In this document: in pieces, positions 1-7,233 of the stretch
How the letters are laid out: each line of letters begins with the position of its first letter
How positions within the stretch are numbered: the first letter of the stretch is position 1
NCBI GenBank assembly: GCA_902773305.1
Contig: CACYEB010000051.1
Location: 1 to 7,512 of the forward strand
Reading direction: 5' to 3'
Source of the DNA: an uncultured Bacteroidia bacterium
Lineage (GTDB): Bacteria; Bacteroidota; Bacteroidia; Bacteroidales; UBA932
DNA: 7,512 nt
Program-made: the position numbers and the translations under genes
The notes under the pieces: generated by a model
The model's database searches: none
The model's input: the letters and a program-made list of their open reading frames with translations, nothing else
What the model was told of the DNA's origin: nothing

Positions 1-1
1 A

Positions 2-736
2 GAGCTGGATGCCCTGCCTCAAGTCAACTACTCCAAGGCCTTCAACATCAAGATGCACATCCTGCGCGAGTTGTATCTGCAAGACGGCGACAGTGTCCTG
101 AGCAGCGAGGGCTATCACGATTTCTGGAAAGAGAGCAGGGAGTGGCTCGAGCACTATTCGGTTTTCTGCACCCTGCGTCACAAATACGGCACCGACAACA
201 ACCGGTACTGGTCAGAGCCGGACTATACGCGGCTTTTGGAAGACAGCAACTTCATAAAAGAATATTCCGACGATATCCGTTTCCACTGTTATGTGCAGTA
301 CCTGCTCCACCGGCAGATGGACAGCGTCCGCTCTTACGCCCGTCAGAAGGGGGTAGAGCTGATCTTCAGCAACGCGACTCACCCGGCCTCTTTCCGTTAC
401 GTCTGGGCCACGGCCCCTGCCGGACAGCGCGACGGGCTCTATTCCCGGCTAGGTTTTACTGGAGATGCGCCGGCAGCCCCCCAACCCTGGGTCGCAGAGG
501 CCTATGTCCGCAGCAAACTGGACGGGGACTCCGGAAACGAACCCCTGATCTTTGAAGACTTGCTGGCTGTGACAACCCTGAGCCAGGGTCTTTCTCCGGA
601 GCGGGAAATCGTAAATCCGCCATTCGACCAAACCGCCGCCTGGCGCTACCGGATGGGCATCGCAGCAGAGGATATCCTCTCCCACCGTGCCCTGCTCGGA
701 TGCATCCGCACCATTGTTTCAGATACAATCAAATAA
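2..736 (+). CDS. GH77 (4-alpha-glucanotransferase-like) C-terminal part, 5'-truncated by window, catalytic core apparently missing
   Basis: The frame is open to the window edge, so the true start lies upstream; 244 residues are visible. Numbering from the Met at 53, residues 1-103 (including LRELY and the YARQKGVELI strand, with LPQVNYSKAF just before) resemble the region before the catalytic centre of GH77 amylomaltases, which transfer alpha-1,4-glucan segments in maltodextrin or glycogen metabolism. Residues 105-210 resemble the GH77 C-terminus: a THDM-like turn, a GDAPAAPQPWV stretch like the family's GEAP..C.PWI, then NPP......WRYRM and AEDIL. The roughly 200 residues expected between them, with the RIDH nucleophile and AEDLG acid/base motifs, are absent, and the Asp of THD is replaced by Pro (THPA, 109-112). 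The frame is nevertheless intact. This could be a catalytically dead paralogue, a decaying gene or an assembly collapse. Bacteroidales MalQ proteins often carry N-terminal starch-binding domains, which would lie outside the window. Confidence 0.75.
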   Translation, partial: ELDALPQVNYSKAFNIKMHILRELYLQDGDSVLSSEGYHDFWKESREWLEHYSVFCTLRHKYGTDNNRYWSEPDYTRLLEDSNFIKEYSDDIRFHCYVQYLLHRQMDSVRSYARQKGVELIFSNATHPASFRYVWATAPAGQRDGLYSRLGFTGDAPAAPQPWVAEAYVRSKLDGDSGNEPLIFEDLLAVTTLSQGLSPEREIVNPPFDQTAAWRYRMGIAAEDILSHRALLGCIRTIVSDTIK

Positions 737-746
737 TTTATCTTTG
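714..746 (+). promoter_or_regulatory. Bacteroidota-type promoter of the nucleotidyltransferase gene
   Basis: The -7 element TATCTTTG lies at 739-746 and matches TAnnTTTG. A TTG at 714-716 could be the -33 element, with a 22-bp spacer that is slightly long. The -7 starts two bases after the upstream stop codon, and only four bases separate it from the ATG at 751, which predicts a leaderless or nearly leaderless mRNA. Confidence 0.7.
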
Positions 747-750
747 CAAT

Positions 751-1665
751 ATGAAACCTACACTTTTAATTCTCGCAGCCGGTATGGGTTCGCGCTACGG
801 CAGCCTCAAGCAGATGGACGGGCTCGGCCCCAACGGCGAAGCCATTATCGACTATTCCATTTACGACGCCATCCGCGCAGGATTCGGCAAAATCGTCTTT
901 GTGATCCGCCACTCTTTCGCGGAGCCGTTCAAAGAGCATTTCCAGGCAAAGAAGTTCGGCGGTGACGTCCAGTTCGAATTCGTATATCAGGAGCTGGATT
1001 ATCTCCCCGAAGGTTATTCCGTTCCCGAAGGCCGTGTAAAGCCCTGGGGCACCAACCACGCCGTGATGATGGCAAAAGACGTGATCCACGAGCCTTTCGC
1101 CGTAATCAATGCCGATGACTTCTATGGCAAGGAGAGCTATCAGACTATGGCGGACTACCTGCGCAGCATAGAGGGGACCAAGGGCCGGTATTCTATGATA
1201 GGCTACCGTCTGGAGAACACCCTTTCTGATTTCGGCAGCGTTTCCCGCGGCGTTTGCGCCACAGACAAGGACGGCCTGCTGACCTCCGTTACGGAGCGCA
1301 CCGCCATCTCCCGCAAAGGCGACAGGGTTGTCTTTACGGAAGGTGACAAAGATGTCGAGTTGGATCCCACCTGCCCCGTATCGATGAACTTCTGGGGCTT
1401 CACCCCCGAGTATTTCGGCTACAGTGAAGAGGTATTCAAGGAGTTCCTGGACGGAGCGCTGGCGAGCGGCAACCTGAAGGCAGAGTTCTTCATCCCCTAC
1501 ATCGTGGACAAACTCATTACCCGCGGCGAAGCCACTGTCAAGGTACTCGACTGCGACGCCAAGTGGTTCGGCGTAACTTATAAGGAAGACCGCCCCTTCA
1601 CCGTAGAGAAAATCAACGCCCTCATCGCTGCCGGCGTCTATCCTTCCAAAATCAGGGAATTCTAG
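751..1665 (+). CDS. Sugar-phosphate-type nucleotidyltransferase (NTP_transferase family), 304 aa
   Basis: This is a Rossmann-like nucleotidyltransferase that should join an NTP to a sugar phosphate, giving an NDP-sugar plus pyrophosphate in the cytoplasm. Residues 8-21 hold the signature LAAGMGSRYGSLKQ, with the GxGSR phosphate-binding loop and a Lys; PWGTNHA (98-104) is the nucleotide-contact segment, NADD (120-123) the metal-binding acidic motif, and SMNFWGF (211-217) plus DAKWFGVTYKED (269-280) fit the C-terminal half of the sugar site. The ATG at 751 is preferred over an in-frame ATG at 700, because 700 lies inside the upstream gene and before the promoter. The sugar is not readable from sequence. 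In related bacteria such enzymes are often paired with a sugar kinase, but none is adjacent here on this strand. The gene converges on fabF with two bases between stop codons. Confidence 0.85.
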   Translation: MKPTLLILAAGMGSRYGSLKQMDGLGPNGEAIIDYSIYDAIRAGFGKIVFVIRHSFAEPFKEHFQAKKFGGDVQFEFVYQELDYLPEGYSVPEGRVKPWGTNHAVMMAKDVIHEPFAVINADDFYGKESYQTMADYLRSIEGTKGRYSMIGYRLENTLSDFGSVSRGVCATDKDGLLTSVTERTAISRKGDRVVFTEGDKDVELDPTCPVSMNFWGFTPEYFGYSEEVFKEFLDGALASGNLKAEFFIPYIVDKLITRGEATVKVLDCDAKWFGVTYKEDRPFTVEKINALIAAGVYPSKIREF

Positions 1666-1667
1666 TC

Positions 1668-2915
1668 CTAAACCCTCTTGAAGACGAGGCAGGCATTGTG
1701 GCCGCCGAAACCGAAGCTGTTGCTTATAGCGACATTCACCCGGCGGCTCTCCGCCTTGTTGAACACAAAGTGGAGATTGTAGTCTATATCGGGATCCTCC
1801 TCGCAGAAGTTGATTGTGGGAGGTATCAGGCCGTCGCATAGAGAATGTATGCAGGCGATGGCCTCGATGGCGGCGGCGGCACCCAGAAGGTGCCCCGTCA
1901 TAGATTTTGTCGAAGTGACGGAGGGGACGGAGGCATACTTGCCGAATACCTCCCTGATAGCCTTGGTCTCTGCTATATCCCCGTGGTGGGTAGATGTTCC
2001 GTGGGTATTGATGTAATCGACCTCGGCGGGTGATATGCGGGCATCTTCCATCGCCAGGCGCATGGCTTGCGCCGCTCCGCGTCCTTCGGGATCCGGGGCG
2101 GTGAAATGGTAGGCGTCGGCACTCAAGCCATAGCCGGCCACCTCGGCATAGATTCTTGCGCCGCGGGCGACGGCTTTTTCATAGTCCTCAAGCATCAGCA
2201 CTCCAGCGCCTTCGCCCAGCACGAATCCGTCGCGGTCCCTGTCGAACGGACGCGACGCGGCCGCGGGGTCGTCGTTTCTGGTAGAGAGGGCGTGCATTGC
2301 GTTGAAGCCGCCCACGCCGACGGGCAGTACCGCTGTCTCGGAGCCGCCCACCAGCATCGCATCGGCCTTGCCCAACTGTATGAATTGTGCACCGACAGCT
2401 ATGGACATCGCACTGGAAGAGCAGGCGGCCGTCAGGCCGAAATTGGGCCCGCGGAATCCATACTGGATGGAGATATGTCCGGCAGCTATGTCGGTTATGA
2501 GTTTCGGAATAAGGTAGGGGCTGTATCTCGGCGGCTGGGCCGGGTCGTTCTTTTCTATCTCCCCCACGAATGTTTCAAGTCCGCCGACGCCGGATGTCAC
2601 CAACACGCCGATACGGTCTTTGTTGACCGACTCGAGATCCATTCCACTGTCCAGGACAGCTTCCCTGGCCGCAACCAGGGCCATTTGCGAGTACCGGTCG
2701 TTTTTGTTGGCATCTTTTTTCGAGAAGCCGTACGCAGTCATATCAAAGTCCAGGACCTGACAGGCAAACTGCGTTTTGAAAAGGGAGCAGTCAAAACAGG
2801 TAATAGGAGATGCCCCGCTTTTTCCTTCGTCGAGGGACTTGAAAAAAGCGGGGACATTATTACCTATCGGATTTATCGTACCGATACCGGTTACGACGAC
2901 TCTCCTTAATTGCAT
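1668..2915 (-). CDS. fabF: Beta-ketoacyl-ACP synthase II (FabF), 415 aa
   Basis: This condensing enzyme elongates acyl-ACP with malonyl-ACP in type II fatty acid synthesis in the cytoplasm. The thiolase-fold hallmarks are complete: VVVTGIGTINPIGN at the N-terminus, nucleophile Cys165 in LTAACSSSA, His305 in NTHGTST, Lys337 and His342 in TKSMTGHLLGAAAA, and the SNSFGFGGHN loop (398-407) with gating Phe401. The length of 415 is normal for FabF. His at both catalytic positions and the TACSS-type cysteine motif argue against FabB/FabH paralogues. The start at 2915 is three bases downstream of the acpP stop, so the two genes are surely cotranscribed and probably translationally coupled; no clear Shine-Dalgarno sequence is present. 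The rnc gene that often follows fabF in Bacteroides is absent; a convergent gene follows instead. Confidence 0.97.
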   Translation of the reverse strand: MQLRRVVVTGIGTINPIGNNVPAFFKSLDEGKSGASPITCFDCSLFKTQFACQVLDFDMTAYGFSKKDANKNDRYSQMALVAAREAVLDSGMDLESVNKDRIGVLVTSGVGGLETFVGEIEKNDPAQPPRYSPYLIPKLITDIAAGHISIQYGFRGPNFGLTAACSSSAMSIAVGAQFIQLGKADAMLVGGSETAVLPVGVGGFNAMHALSTRNDDPAAASRPFDRDRDGFVLGEGAGVLMLEDYEKAVARGARIYAEVAGYGLSADAYHFTAPDPEGRGAAQAMRLAMEDARISPAEVDYINTHGTSTHHGDIAETKAIREVFGKYASVPSVTSTKSMTGHLLGAAAAIEAIACIHSLCDGLIPPTINFCEEDPDIDYNLHFVFNKAESRRVNVAISNSFGFGGHNACLVFKRV

Positions 2916-2918
2916 ATC

Positions 2919-3155
2919 TTACTGTACGTTGTCTTCAATGTACTTGATAGCGTCTCCAACAGTGGAAATCTTCTCTGCAATATTGTCGGGGATAGCGAGA
3001 CCAAACTGGTTCTCAAACTCCATAATCAGCTCGACAGTGTCAAGCGAGTCAGCGCCAAGGTCGTTGGTGAGGCTTGCATCGGGACGGACTTCACTTTCGT
3101 CCACACCAAGTTTGTCAACTATGATGGCGGTTACTTTTGAAGCTATATCTTCCAT
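2919..3155 (-). CDS. acpP: Acyl carrier protein, 78 aa
   Basis: This small acidic four-helix protein carries growing acyl chains on a 4'-phosphopantetheine arm. The attachment serine is Ser37 in [16 protein letters not shown] (residues 33-48), the standard ACP motif, and the length of 78 is typical. The helix-III region reads [13 protein letters not shown], a little less acidic than the usual E-I-P-D-E-x-A-E version but with the IPD core kept. It is first in an operon with fabF, whose product is its direct partner. Upstream is a strong consensus promoter and an A/T-rich 5' leader of about 60 bases, as is common for highly expressed Bacteroidota genes. Confidence 0.97.
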   Translation of the reverse strand: MEDIASKVTAIIVDKLGVDESEVRPDASLTNDLGADSLDTVELIMEFENQFGLAIPDNIAEKISTVGDAIKYIEDNVQ

Positions 3156-3218
3156 TTTGATAGTTAATTTGTTAATAAATAGTTATTTGTAGTTTGTTTT
3201 GTATCTATTGACAGGCTG

Positions 3219-3249
3219 CAAAGATAATCAATATTTCCGTTTTAACAAA
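3219..3249 (-). promoter_or_regulatory. Consensus Bacteroidota promoter of acpP-fabF
   Basis: Read on the minus strand, TTTG (3249-3246) is followed after exactly 19 bases by TATCTTTG (3226-3219), an exact match to the TTTG-N19-TAnnTTTG primary sigma factor consensus of Bacteroidota. Transcription would begin near 3215, leaving an A-rich leader of about 60 bases before the acpP ATG. Confidence 0.88.
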
Positions 3250-3263
3250 TCCGTGCCTTTTGC

Positions 3264-3271
3264 TAACTTTG
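3264..3271 (+). promoter_or_regulatory. -7 element of the purN-pfkB promoter
   Basis: TAACTTTG at 3264-3271 matches TAnnTTTG. No good TTG is seen at the -33 distance, only a T-run at 3240-3243. Eight bases separate it from the ATG at 3280, so the leader is very short. The element sits 37 bp from the divergent acpP -7 box, so polymerase footprints would overlap. Confidence 0.6.
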
Positions 3272-3279
3272 TGGCTGTT

Positions 3280-4719
3280 ATGAAAAACCTGGTCATCTTT
3301 GCCTCCGGCAGCGGCACAAACGCCGAAAACCTTATCAAATACTTTGCCAATTCCAAGGACTTCAATATCGCGGCGGTCTTCTGCAACCGCCCCGACGCTT
3401 TCGTGCTGCAGCGGGCAGCGCGCCTGGGCGTCCCCACAGAGGTTTTCTGCAAGGCCGACCTGGAGAGCGGACGGGTGGCAGGAATGCTTCTAAAATATGA
3501 CGCCTGGGCACTCATCCTGGCAGGCTTCCTGATGATGGTGCCGGAGGAGATCGTCCGCACCTACAGCGGCCGCATCATCAACATCCACCCCGCCCTGCTG
3601 CCCAAATACGGCGGACGCGGGATGCACGGAATGCACGTCCACGAGGCTGTGGTTGCGGCAGGCGAACAGGAGAGCGGCATCACCATACATCTCGTAGACG
3701 AGCAGTACGATCACGGCAAAACGCTGTTCCAGGCCAAATGCGATGTGCTCCCTTGCGACACGGCCATGGATGTGGCGGCCAAGATCCACCTGCTGGAGCA
3801 GGAGCATTTTCCCGAAGTGGTGGACGGGTATCTGAGCAATCTTCTTAAAAGTCAGGATATGAAACACTATGTAGCAGGTATCGGAGAAGCCCTGTGGGAT
3901 ATGCTCCCCTCGGGCAAGCAACTTGGCGGAGCGCCGGCCAATTTTGCATATCACGCCTGCGGAGACGGCCTCGAGGGGATAGCCGTGAGCGCAATAGGCA
4001 AGGACGCACTGGGCGAAGAGATTGTGGCTTCTTTCAAAGAGCACGGCCTCTGTTACAACCTGGCCGAGGTAGATTTCCCCACCGGCACCGTACAGGTGAC
4101 CCTGAGCGGCCGCGGCATCCCCCAGTACGAAATTATGGAAGGAGTGGCCTGGGACAACATCCCCTGGACCGACGAGCTGGAGGCCATCGCAGCCCGCTGC
4201 CGTGCCGTATGCTTCGGTTCGCTGGCACAGCGCAGCCCCGTCTCGAGGGAGACCATCCGAAGGTTCCTGAAGACCGTACCCGGGGAGTGCCTCAAGGTGT
4301 TCGACATCAACCTCAGGCAGCACTTCTACAGCGAGGACATCATCCGCGACTCCCTGCACCTGTGCGACATACTCAAAATCAACGACGAAGAACTGGTGAC
4401 AGTGGCCGGTATGCTGGGCTATGCCGGGCTGGAGCAAGGGGTTGTGTGCGGCCACCTGCGCAAAGACTTCGGCCTGCAGATGGTTATCCTGACCTGCGGC
4501 ATAAACGGCAGCTACATCTACTATGATGGCGGAATGTCATTCCTCAACACTCCCGACAGCGAAGTCGTGGACACCGTCGGCGCCGGCGACTCCTTTGGCG
4601 GAGCCTTTGTCCGCTCCATCCTGAGCGGGAAGAGCGTCCCCGAAGCTCACCGGATTGCCGTGGACGTATCCACCTGGGTCTGCGGCTGCCACGGCGCAAT
4701 GCCGCCCGTTAAGGAATAG
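3280..4719 (+). CDS. purN: Fusion protein: GAR formyltransferase (PurN) + PfkB-family sugar kinase, 479 aa
   Basis: Residues 1-190 are a full PurN, which transfers formyl from 10-formyl-THF to glycinamide ribonucleotide in purine synthesis. It shows GSGTN (10-14), catalytic Asn101 and His103 in IINIHPALLPKYGGRG, and Asp144 in VDEQYDHG. Residues 194-479 are a full PfkB/ribokinase-family kinase: MKHYVAGIGEALWDMLPSG start, GGAPANFA (216-223), DINLRQ (342-347), KINDEE (366-371), and DTVGAGDSFGG (431-441) with catalytic base Asp437. The kinase N-terminus is fructokinase-like, but the substrate is uncertain. No stop separates the domains and the linker is only a few residues, with Met194 where a stand-alone kinase would start. 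An in-frame ATG at 3199 is rejected because it precedes the promoter. ATGA at 3859-3862 would be a stop-start overlap in frame +2, so one indel would split the gene. Confidence 0.88.
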   Translation: MKNLVIFASGSGTNAENLIKYFANSKDFNIAAVFCNRPDAFVLQRAARLGVPTEVFCKADLESGRVAGMLLKYDAWALILAGFLMMVPEEIVRTYSGRIINIHPALLPKYGGRGMHGMHVHEAVVAAGEQESGITIHLVDEQYDHGKTLFQAKCDVLPCDTAMDVAAKIHLLEQEHFPEVVDGYLSNLLKSQDMKHYVAGIGEALWDMLPSGKQLGGAPANFAYHACGDGLEGIAVSAIGKDALGEEIVASFKEHGLCYNLAEVDFPTGTVQVTLSGRGIPQYEIMEGVAWDNIPWTDELEAIAARCRAVCFGSLAQRSPVSRETIRRFLKTVPGECLKVFDINLRQHFYSEDIIRDSLHLCDILKINDEELVTVAGMLGYAGLEQGVVCGHLRKDFGLQMVILTCGINGSYIYYDGGMSFLNTPDSEVVDTVGAGDSFGGAFVRSILSGKSVPEAHRIAVDVSTWVCGCHGAMPPVKE

Positions 4720-4721
4720 TC

Positions 4722-6236
4722 TTACCCGCAGTAAAAATACTCTCTCACAAGGGCCTGCATCAGGGTCGGATCGACCGCCAGCCTTTGGCGCAGGTCATCG
4801 TCGCCATAAGAGCGTAAGGCCTTTATGATGCCGTCTATCATACGCGGCGGGAAAACGCCTTTTGCCTCATATATCGCGCGCACCTTCTCCAGACAATCGG
4901 CCGACTTGCGGCACGATGCGGGCAAGTAGTCCAGCGTCTCCAGACGGCCCGCATTCTCTGCCTTGTGGATGTCTATGTCCACATATTTGTCGCGGGCAAT
5001 AGCCAGCGCCTCTTCTTCGCGCATCTCCAGGCCTATGCGGGCCGCCACGCAGAGGCCGGCCATCAGCTGATAGATATCGGCCGAACAGTCGGGACTGCGC
5101 ATCTCGAAGGTCTGCTTATGGGTGGTGTCCCGTTTTGACGAAGGCACCGCAGGGTTGGCCAGATGGCACATATCGCGGCCGGTGGACCAGCCCAGGGGCA
5201 CCCGTACCAGCGCACTGCGGTTACAGTCGCCCCAGCACACGTTGGTCGGCGCCTCCTGGTGCGGCACCAGGCGGAAATATGACGTGGGATTCTTGTTGCC
5301 GAAGGCGGTGATGCTGGGAGCCATCTTCATAAGGCCGGCAATCGCCCTGAGGGCATAGTCAGAGAGTTTGCCGTCGGCGCCAAGCGTCACATTGCGGCCA
5401 TCCTTCATCAGGCGCATATGGATATGCATACCGCTGCCCGCCTTGCCCACTGTAATCTTGGGGGCGAAAGAAACATCCAGGCCACGCTTGTAGGCCAGGT
5501 TGCGGATGACCCACTTGGCCAGCAGCAACTGGTCGGCGGCGGTATCCAGAGGATTTGGCAGGAACTCTATCTCGTTCTGCTCGTATATCTTGCCGTCAAG
5601 GGTAAAATTGCCCACCTCGCTGTGGCCGTATTTGATCTGTCCGCCGGTTTTGGCCACGTGGTGCATACATTCGCGGCGGAAATCATTGAGTTTTGCAAAG
5701 GGTTCGCTCTCGTGATAACCCCGCTGGTCGCCGGCCGGAAAAAGACCTTCGGCCTCGGTTATCACATAATATTCCAACTCGCCCATCGCTTCAAACTCCA
5801 GACCCGTGCTCCGGCGGAAAGCCTCTGCCGCCCTCGTCAGGGTAGCAAAAGGAGAACACTCGAAAGGATTCGCCTCGCCGTCAAAGAAACTGCACATAAA
5901 GCACAGCGTGGGAATATCGCAGAACGGATCCACAAAAGCGGTGCTATAGCGCGGTATCACATACAGGTCGCTGCGGCCCGCCTCTACGAACGAGGGGAAC
6001 AGGCTGGAGCCGTCCACCCGCTCCCCCTCCGAGAGGATAGTCTCCAGATATTCCAGGCTGTTAATGGAAAAGTTCAAGGTCTTGACCCTGCCGTCCTCGG
6101 CCGGGTACATAAAATCCACCATTTGGATTTCCTTTTCCTTCACAAAACTGATAATGTCTTCTTTGGTAAAATGACGGGGCGACTTTTTCAGCCACGCCAC
6201 TACCTCGTTGGGGCACAGTTCAAGATCTTTACGCAT
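4722..6236 (-). CDS. Glutamine synthetase, type-I-like, 504 aa
   Basis: The family makes glutamine from glutamate, ammonia and ATP. The N-terminal beta-grasp part holds VDGSSLFPSFVEAGRSDL (74-91) and VDPF. The catalytic domain has metal ligands Glu153/Glu155 (MGELEYY), Glu207 (HSE) and Glu222 (QNE), His271 in GSGMHIHM, Arg322 in YFRLVPHQEAP, Arg340/Arg345 in CNRSALVRVP, and Glu378/Arg380 in FEMRSPD. All core residues expected for activity appear present. The E207-E222 segment is longer than in classical GlnA, and the NLYDLP adenylylation loop is not recognisable in 408-440, so GlnE-type control is unlikely. It is far too short for the roughly 700-residue GlnN type III enzyme known in Bacteroides. 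A glutamine-synthetase-family enzyme with another substrate, such as a gamma-glutamyl-polyamine synthetase, cannot be excluded. The gene lies 51 bases downstream of the transporter with its own -7 box. Confidence 0.88.
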   Translation of the reverse strand: MRKDLELCPNEVVAWLKKSPRHFTKEDIISFVKEKEIQMVDFMYPAEDGRVKTLNFSINSLEYLETILSEGERVDGSSLFPSFVEAGRSDLYVIPRYSTAFVDPFCDIPTLCFMCSFFDGEANPFECSPFATLTRAAEAFRRSTGLEFEAMGELEYYVITEAEGLFPAGDQRGYHESEPFAKLNDFRRECMHHVAKTGGQIKYGHSEVGNFTLDGKIYEQNEIEFLPNPLDTAADQLLLAKWVIRNLAYKRGLDVSFAPKITVGKAGSGMHIHMRLMKDGRNVTLGADGKLSDYALRAIAGLMKMAPSITAFGNKNPTSYFRLVPHQEAPTNVCWGDCNRSALVRVPLGWSTGRDMCHLANPAVPSSKRDTTHKQTFEMRSPDCSADIYQLMAGLCVAARIGLEMREEEALAIARDKYVDIDIHKAENAGRLETLDYLPASCRKSADCLEKVRAIYEAKGVFPPRMIDGIIKALRSYGDDDLRQRLAVDPTLMQALVREYFYCG

Positions 6237-6260
6237 ATCAATTCTTTCGGTTCGATTGCA

Positions 6261-6268
6261 TAAAGATA
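6261..6268 (-). promoter_or_regulatory. Probable -7 element of the glutamine synthetase gene
   Basis: On the minus strand TATCTTTA (6268-6261) differs from TAnnTTTG only in its last base. It lies 24 bases before the ATG, in the 51-bp gap after the transporter stop. No clear -33 TTG is seen, so readthrough from the transporter gene may also contribute. Confidence 0.5.
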
Positions 6269-6287
6269 CGAATAATTCCGCATCCTT

Positions 6288-7208
6288 CTACTTCCGGGAA
6301 TATATGCGCGCCAGAACTGCGCCGCTGATATTGTGCCACACGCTGAAAATGGCGCCCGGGATGGCGGCCATCGGCAGGGCCGCGAAATGGATGGCGGCCA
6401 GAGATGTCGCCAGTCCGCTGTTCTGCATCCCCACTTCAATGCTGATGGCGCGGCGCTTGGCTTTATCGAGGCCCAGCATCCACCCCGCCAGATAGCCGAG
6501 GGTCAGGCCGCAGACATTGTGGAGCACCACCACCGCCACGACCACCGCGCCGCCGGAGAGCAGCCTGCCGGCATTGGCGGAAATCACTATCATCACTATC
6601 ACACAGATAGCCAGGGAAGATATGGCAGGCAGATAGTCCGCAGCATGCTGCGTTACCGAAGGCCACAGACGCCTTGCCAGCAATCCCAGCGCGATTGGGA
6701 GAATCACCACCCAGAGTATGCTGAGCAGCATCCCTACGACATTTACATCCACCGCACGGCCGGCGAACAGAAGCACCAGCAGCGGCGTCAGCAGAGGGGC
6801 CAGCAGCGTAGAAACGGCCGTCATCCCCACCGACAGCGCCAAATCGCCCTTGGCAAGATAAGTAATCACATTGGAAGCAGTGCCGCCGGGACAGCAGCCC
6901 ACCAGAATCACCCCTACCATAAGCGCCTCGTCAAGGGCAAACAGCCGCGAAAGGGCAAACGCCAGCAGCGGCATCACCGTGAACTGCGCCACGCAACCGA
7001 TTATCACATCTTTAGGTCGGCTGAACACGACGCGGAAATCTTCACCTTTCAGCGTGAGGCCCATACCGAACATTATCACCCCAAGCATCGGGTTTATCAG
7101 AGATGGCTTCAGGTGACCCAGGGCCTCAGGAAATACCAGCGCCGCCACCGCACAAAGCAGCACCAGAAACCCCATATAATCCGATATGAACTTACAAATC
7201 CGCTTCAT
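6288..7208 (-). CDS. BASS-family (bile acid:sodium symporter-type) transporter, 306 aa
   Basis: This is an integral inner-membrane protein with about nine or ten hydrophobic segments and a length typical of bacterial SBF/BASS proteins, which import organic anions with sodium. Family marks are GMGLTLKGEDF (48-58), GCCPGGTASN (104-113), whose Ser112/Asn113 match a sodium-site pair of the ASBT homologues, and EVGMQNSGLA (258-267), where Glu258 and Gln262 match the second sodium site. The terminus is short and basic (RIYSRK). The substrate is not predictable; bacterial members take up bile acids, pantothenate, pyruvate or other keto acids. It lies upstream of and on the same strand as the glutamine synthetase gene (51-bp gap). 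A -7 box only five bases before the ATG supports the chosen start and a near-leaderless mRNA. Confidence 0.9.
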   Translation of the reverse strand: MKRICKFISDYMGFLVLLCAVAALVFPEALGHLKPSLINPMLGVIMFGMGLTLKGEDFRVVFSRPKDVIIGCVAQFTVMPLLAFALSRLFALDEALMVGVILVGCCPGGTASNVITYLAKGDLALSVGMTAVSTLLAPLLTPLLVLLFAGRAVDVNVVGMLLSILWVVILPIALGLLARRLWPSVTQHAADYLPAISSLAICVIVMIVISANAGRLLSGGAVVVAVVVLHNVCGLTLGYLAGWMLGLDKAKRRAISIEVGMQNSGLATSLAAIHFAALPMAAIPGAIFSVWHNISGAVLARIYSRK

Positions 7209-7213
7209 CCGTG

Positions 7214-7221
7214 CAAATATA
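7214..7221 (-). promoter_or_regulatory. -7 element of the BASS transporter gene
   Basis: On the minus strand TATATTTG (7221-7214) matches TAnnTTTG and ends five bases before the ATG at 7208. No good TTG is found about 19-21 bases upstream. It lies back-to-back with the plus-strand TACCTTTG at 7234-7241. Confidence 0.6.
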
Positions 7222-7233
7222 ACTCGTTTTTAT

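Noticed and set aside
700..750. In-frame upstream ATG for the nucleotidyltransferase
   Set aside because: It lies within the preceding gene and before the -7 box; the signature motif begins directly after the ATG at 751.
766..1839. 357-aa minus-strand open frame overlapping the nucleotidyltransferase
   Set aside because: It lies antisense to a clear family member and runs into fabF; it has no recognisable motif and reflects GC-biased third positions.
2067..2909. 280-aa plus-strand open frame
   Set aside because: It is antisense to fabF, which has all catalytic residues.
3199..3279. In-frame upstream ATG for purN
   Set aside because: It would place the start ahead of the TAACTTTG promoter and add 27 residues not seen in PurN; the ATG at 3280 leads straight into the PurN fold.
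3490..4455. 321-aa minus-strand open frame
   Set aside because: It is antisense to the purN-pfkB fusion, whose catalytic motifs are all intact; no motif or promoter is seen.
5418..6263. 281-aa plus-strand open frame
   Set aside because: It is antisense to glutamine synthetase, with no independent support.
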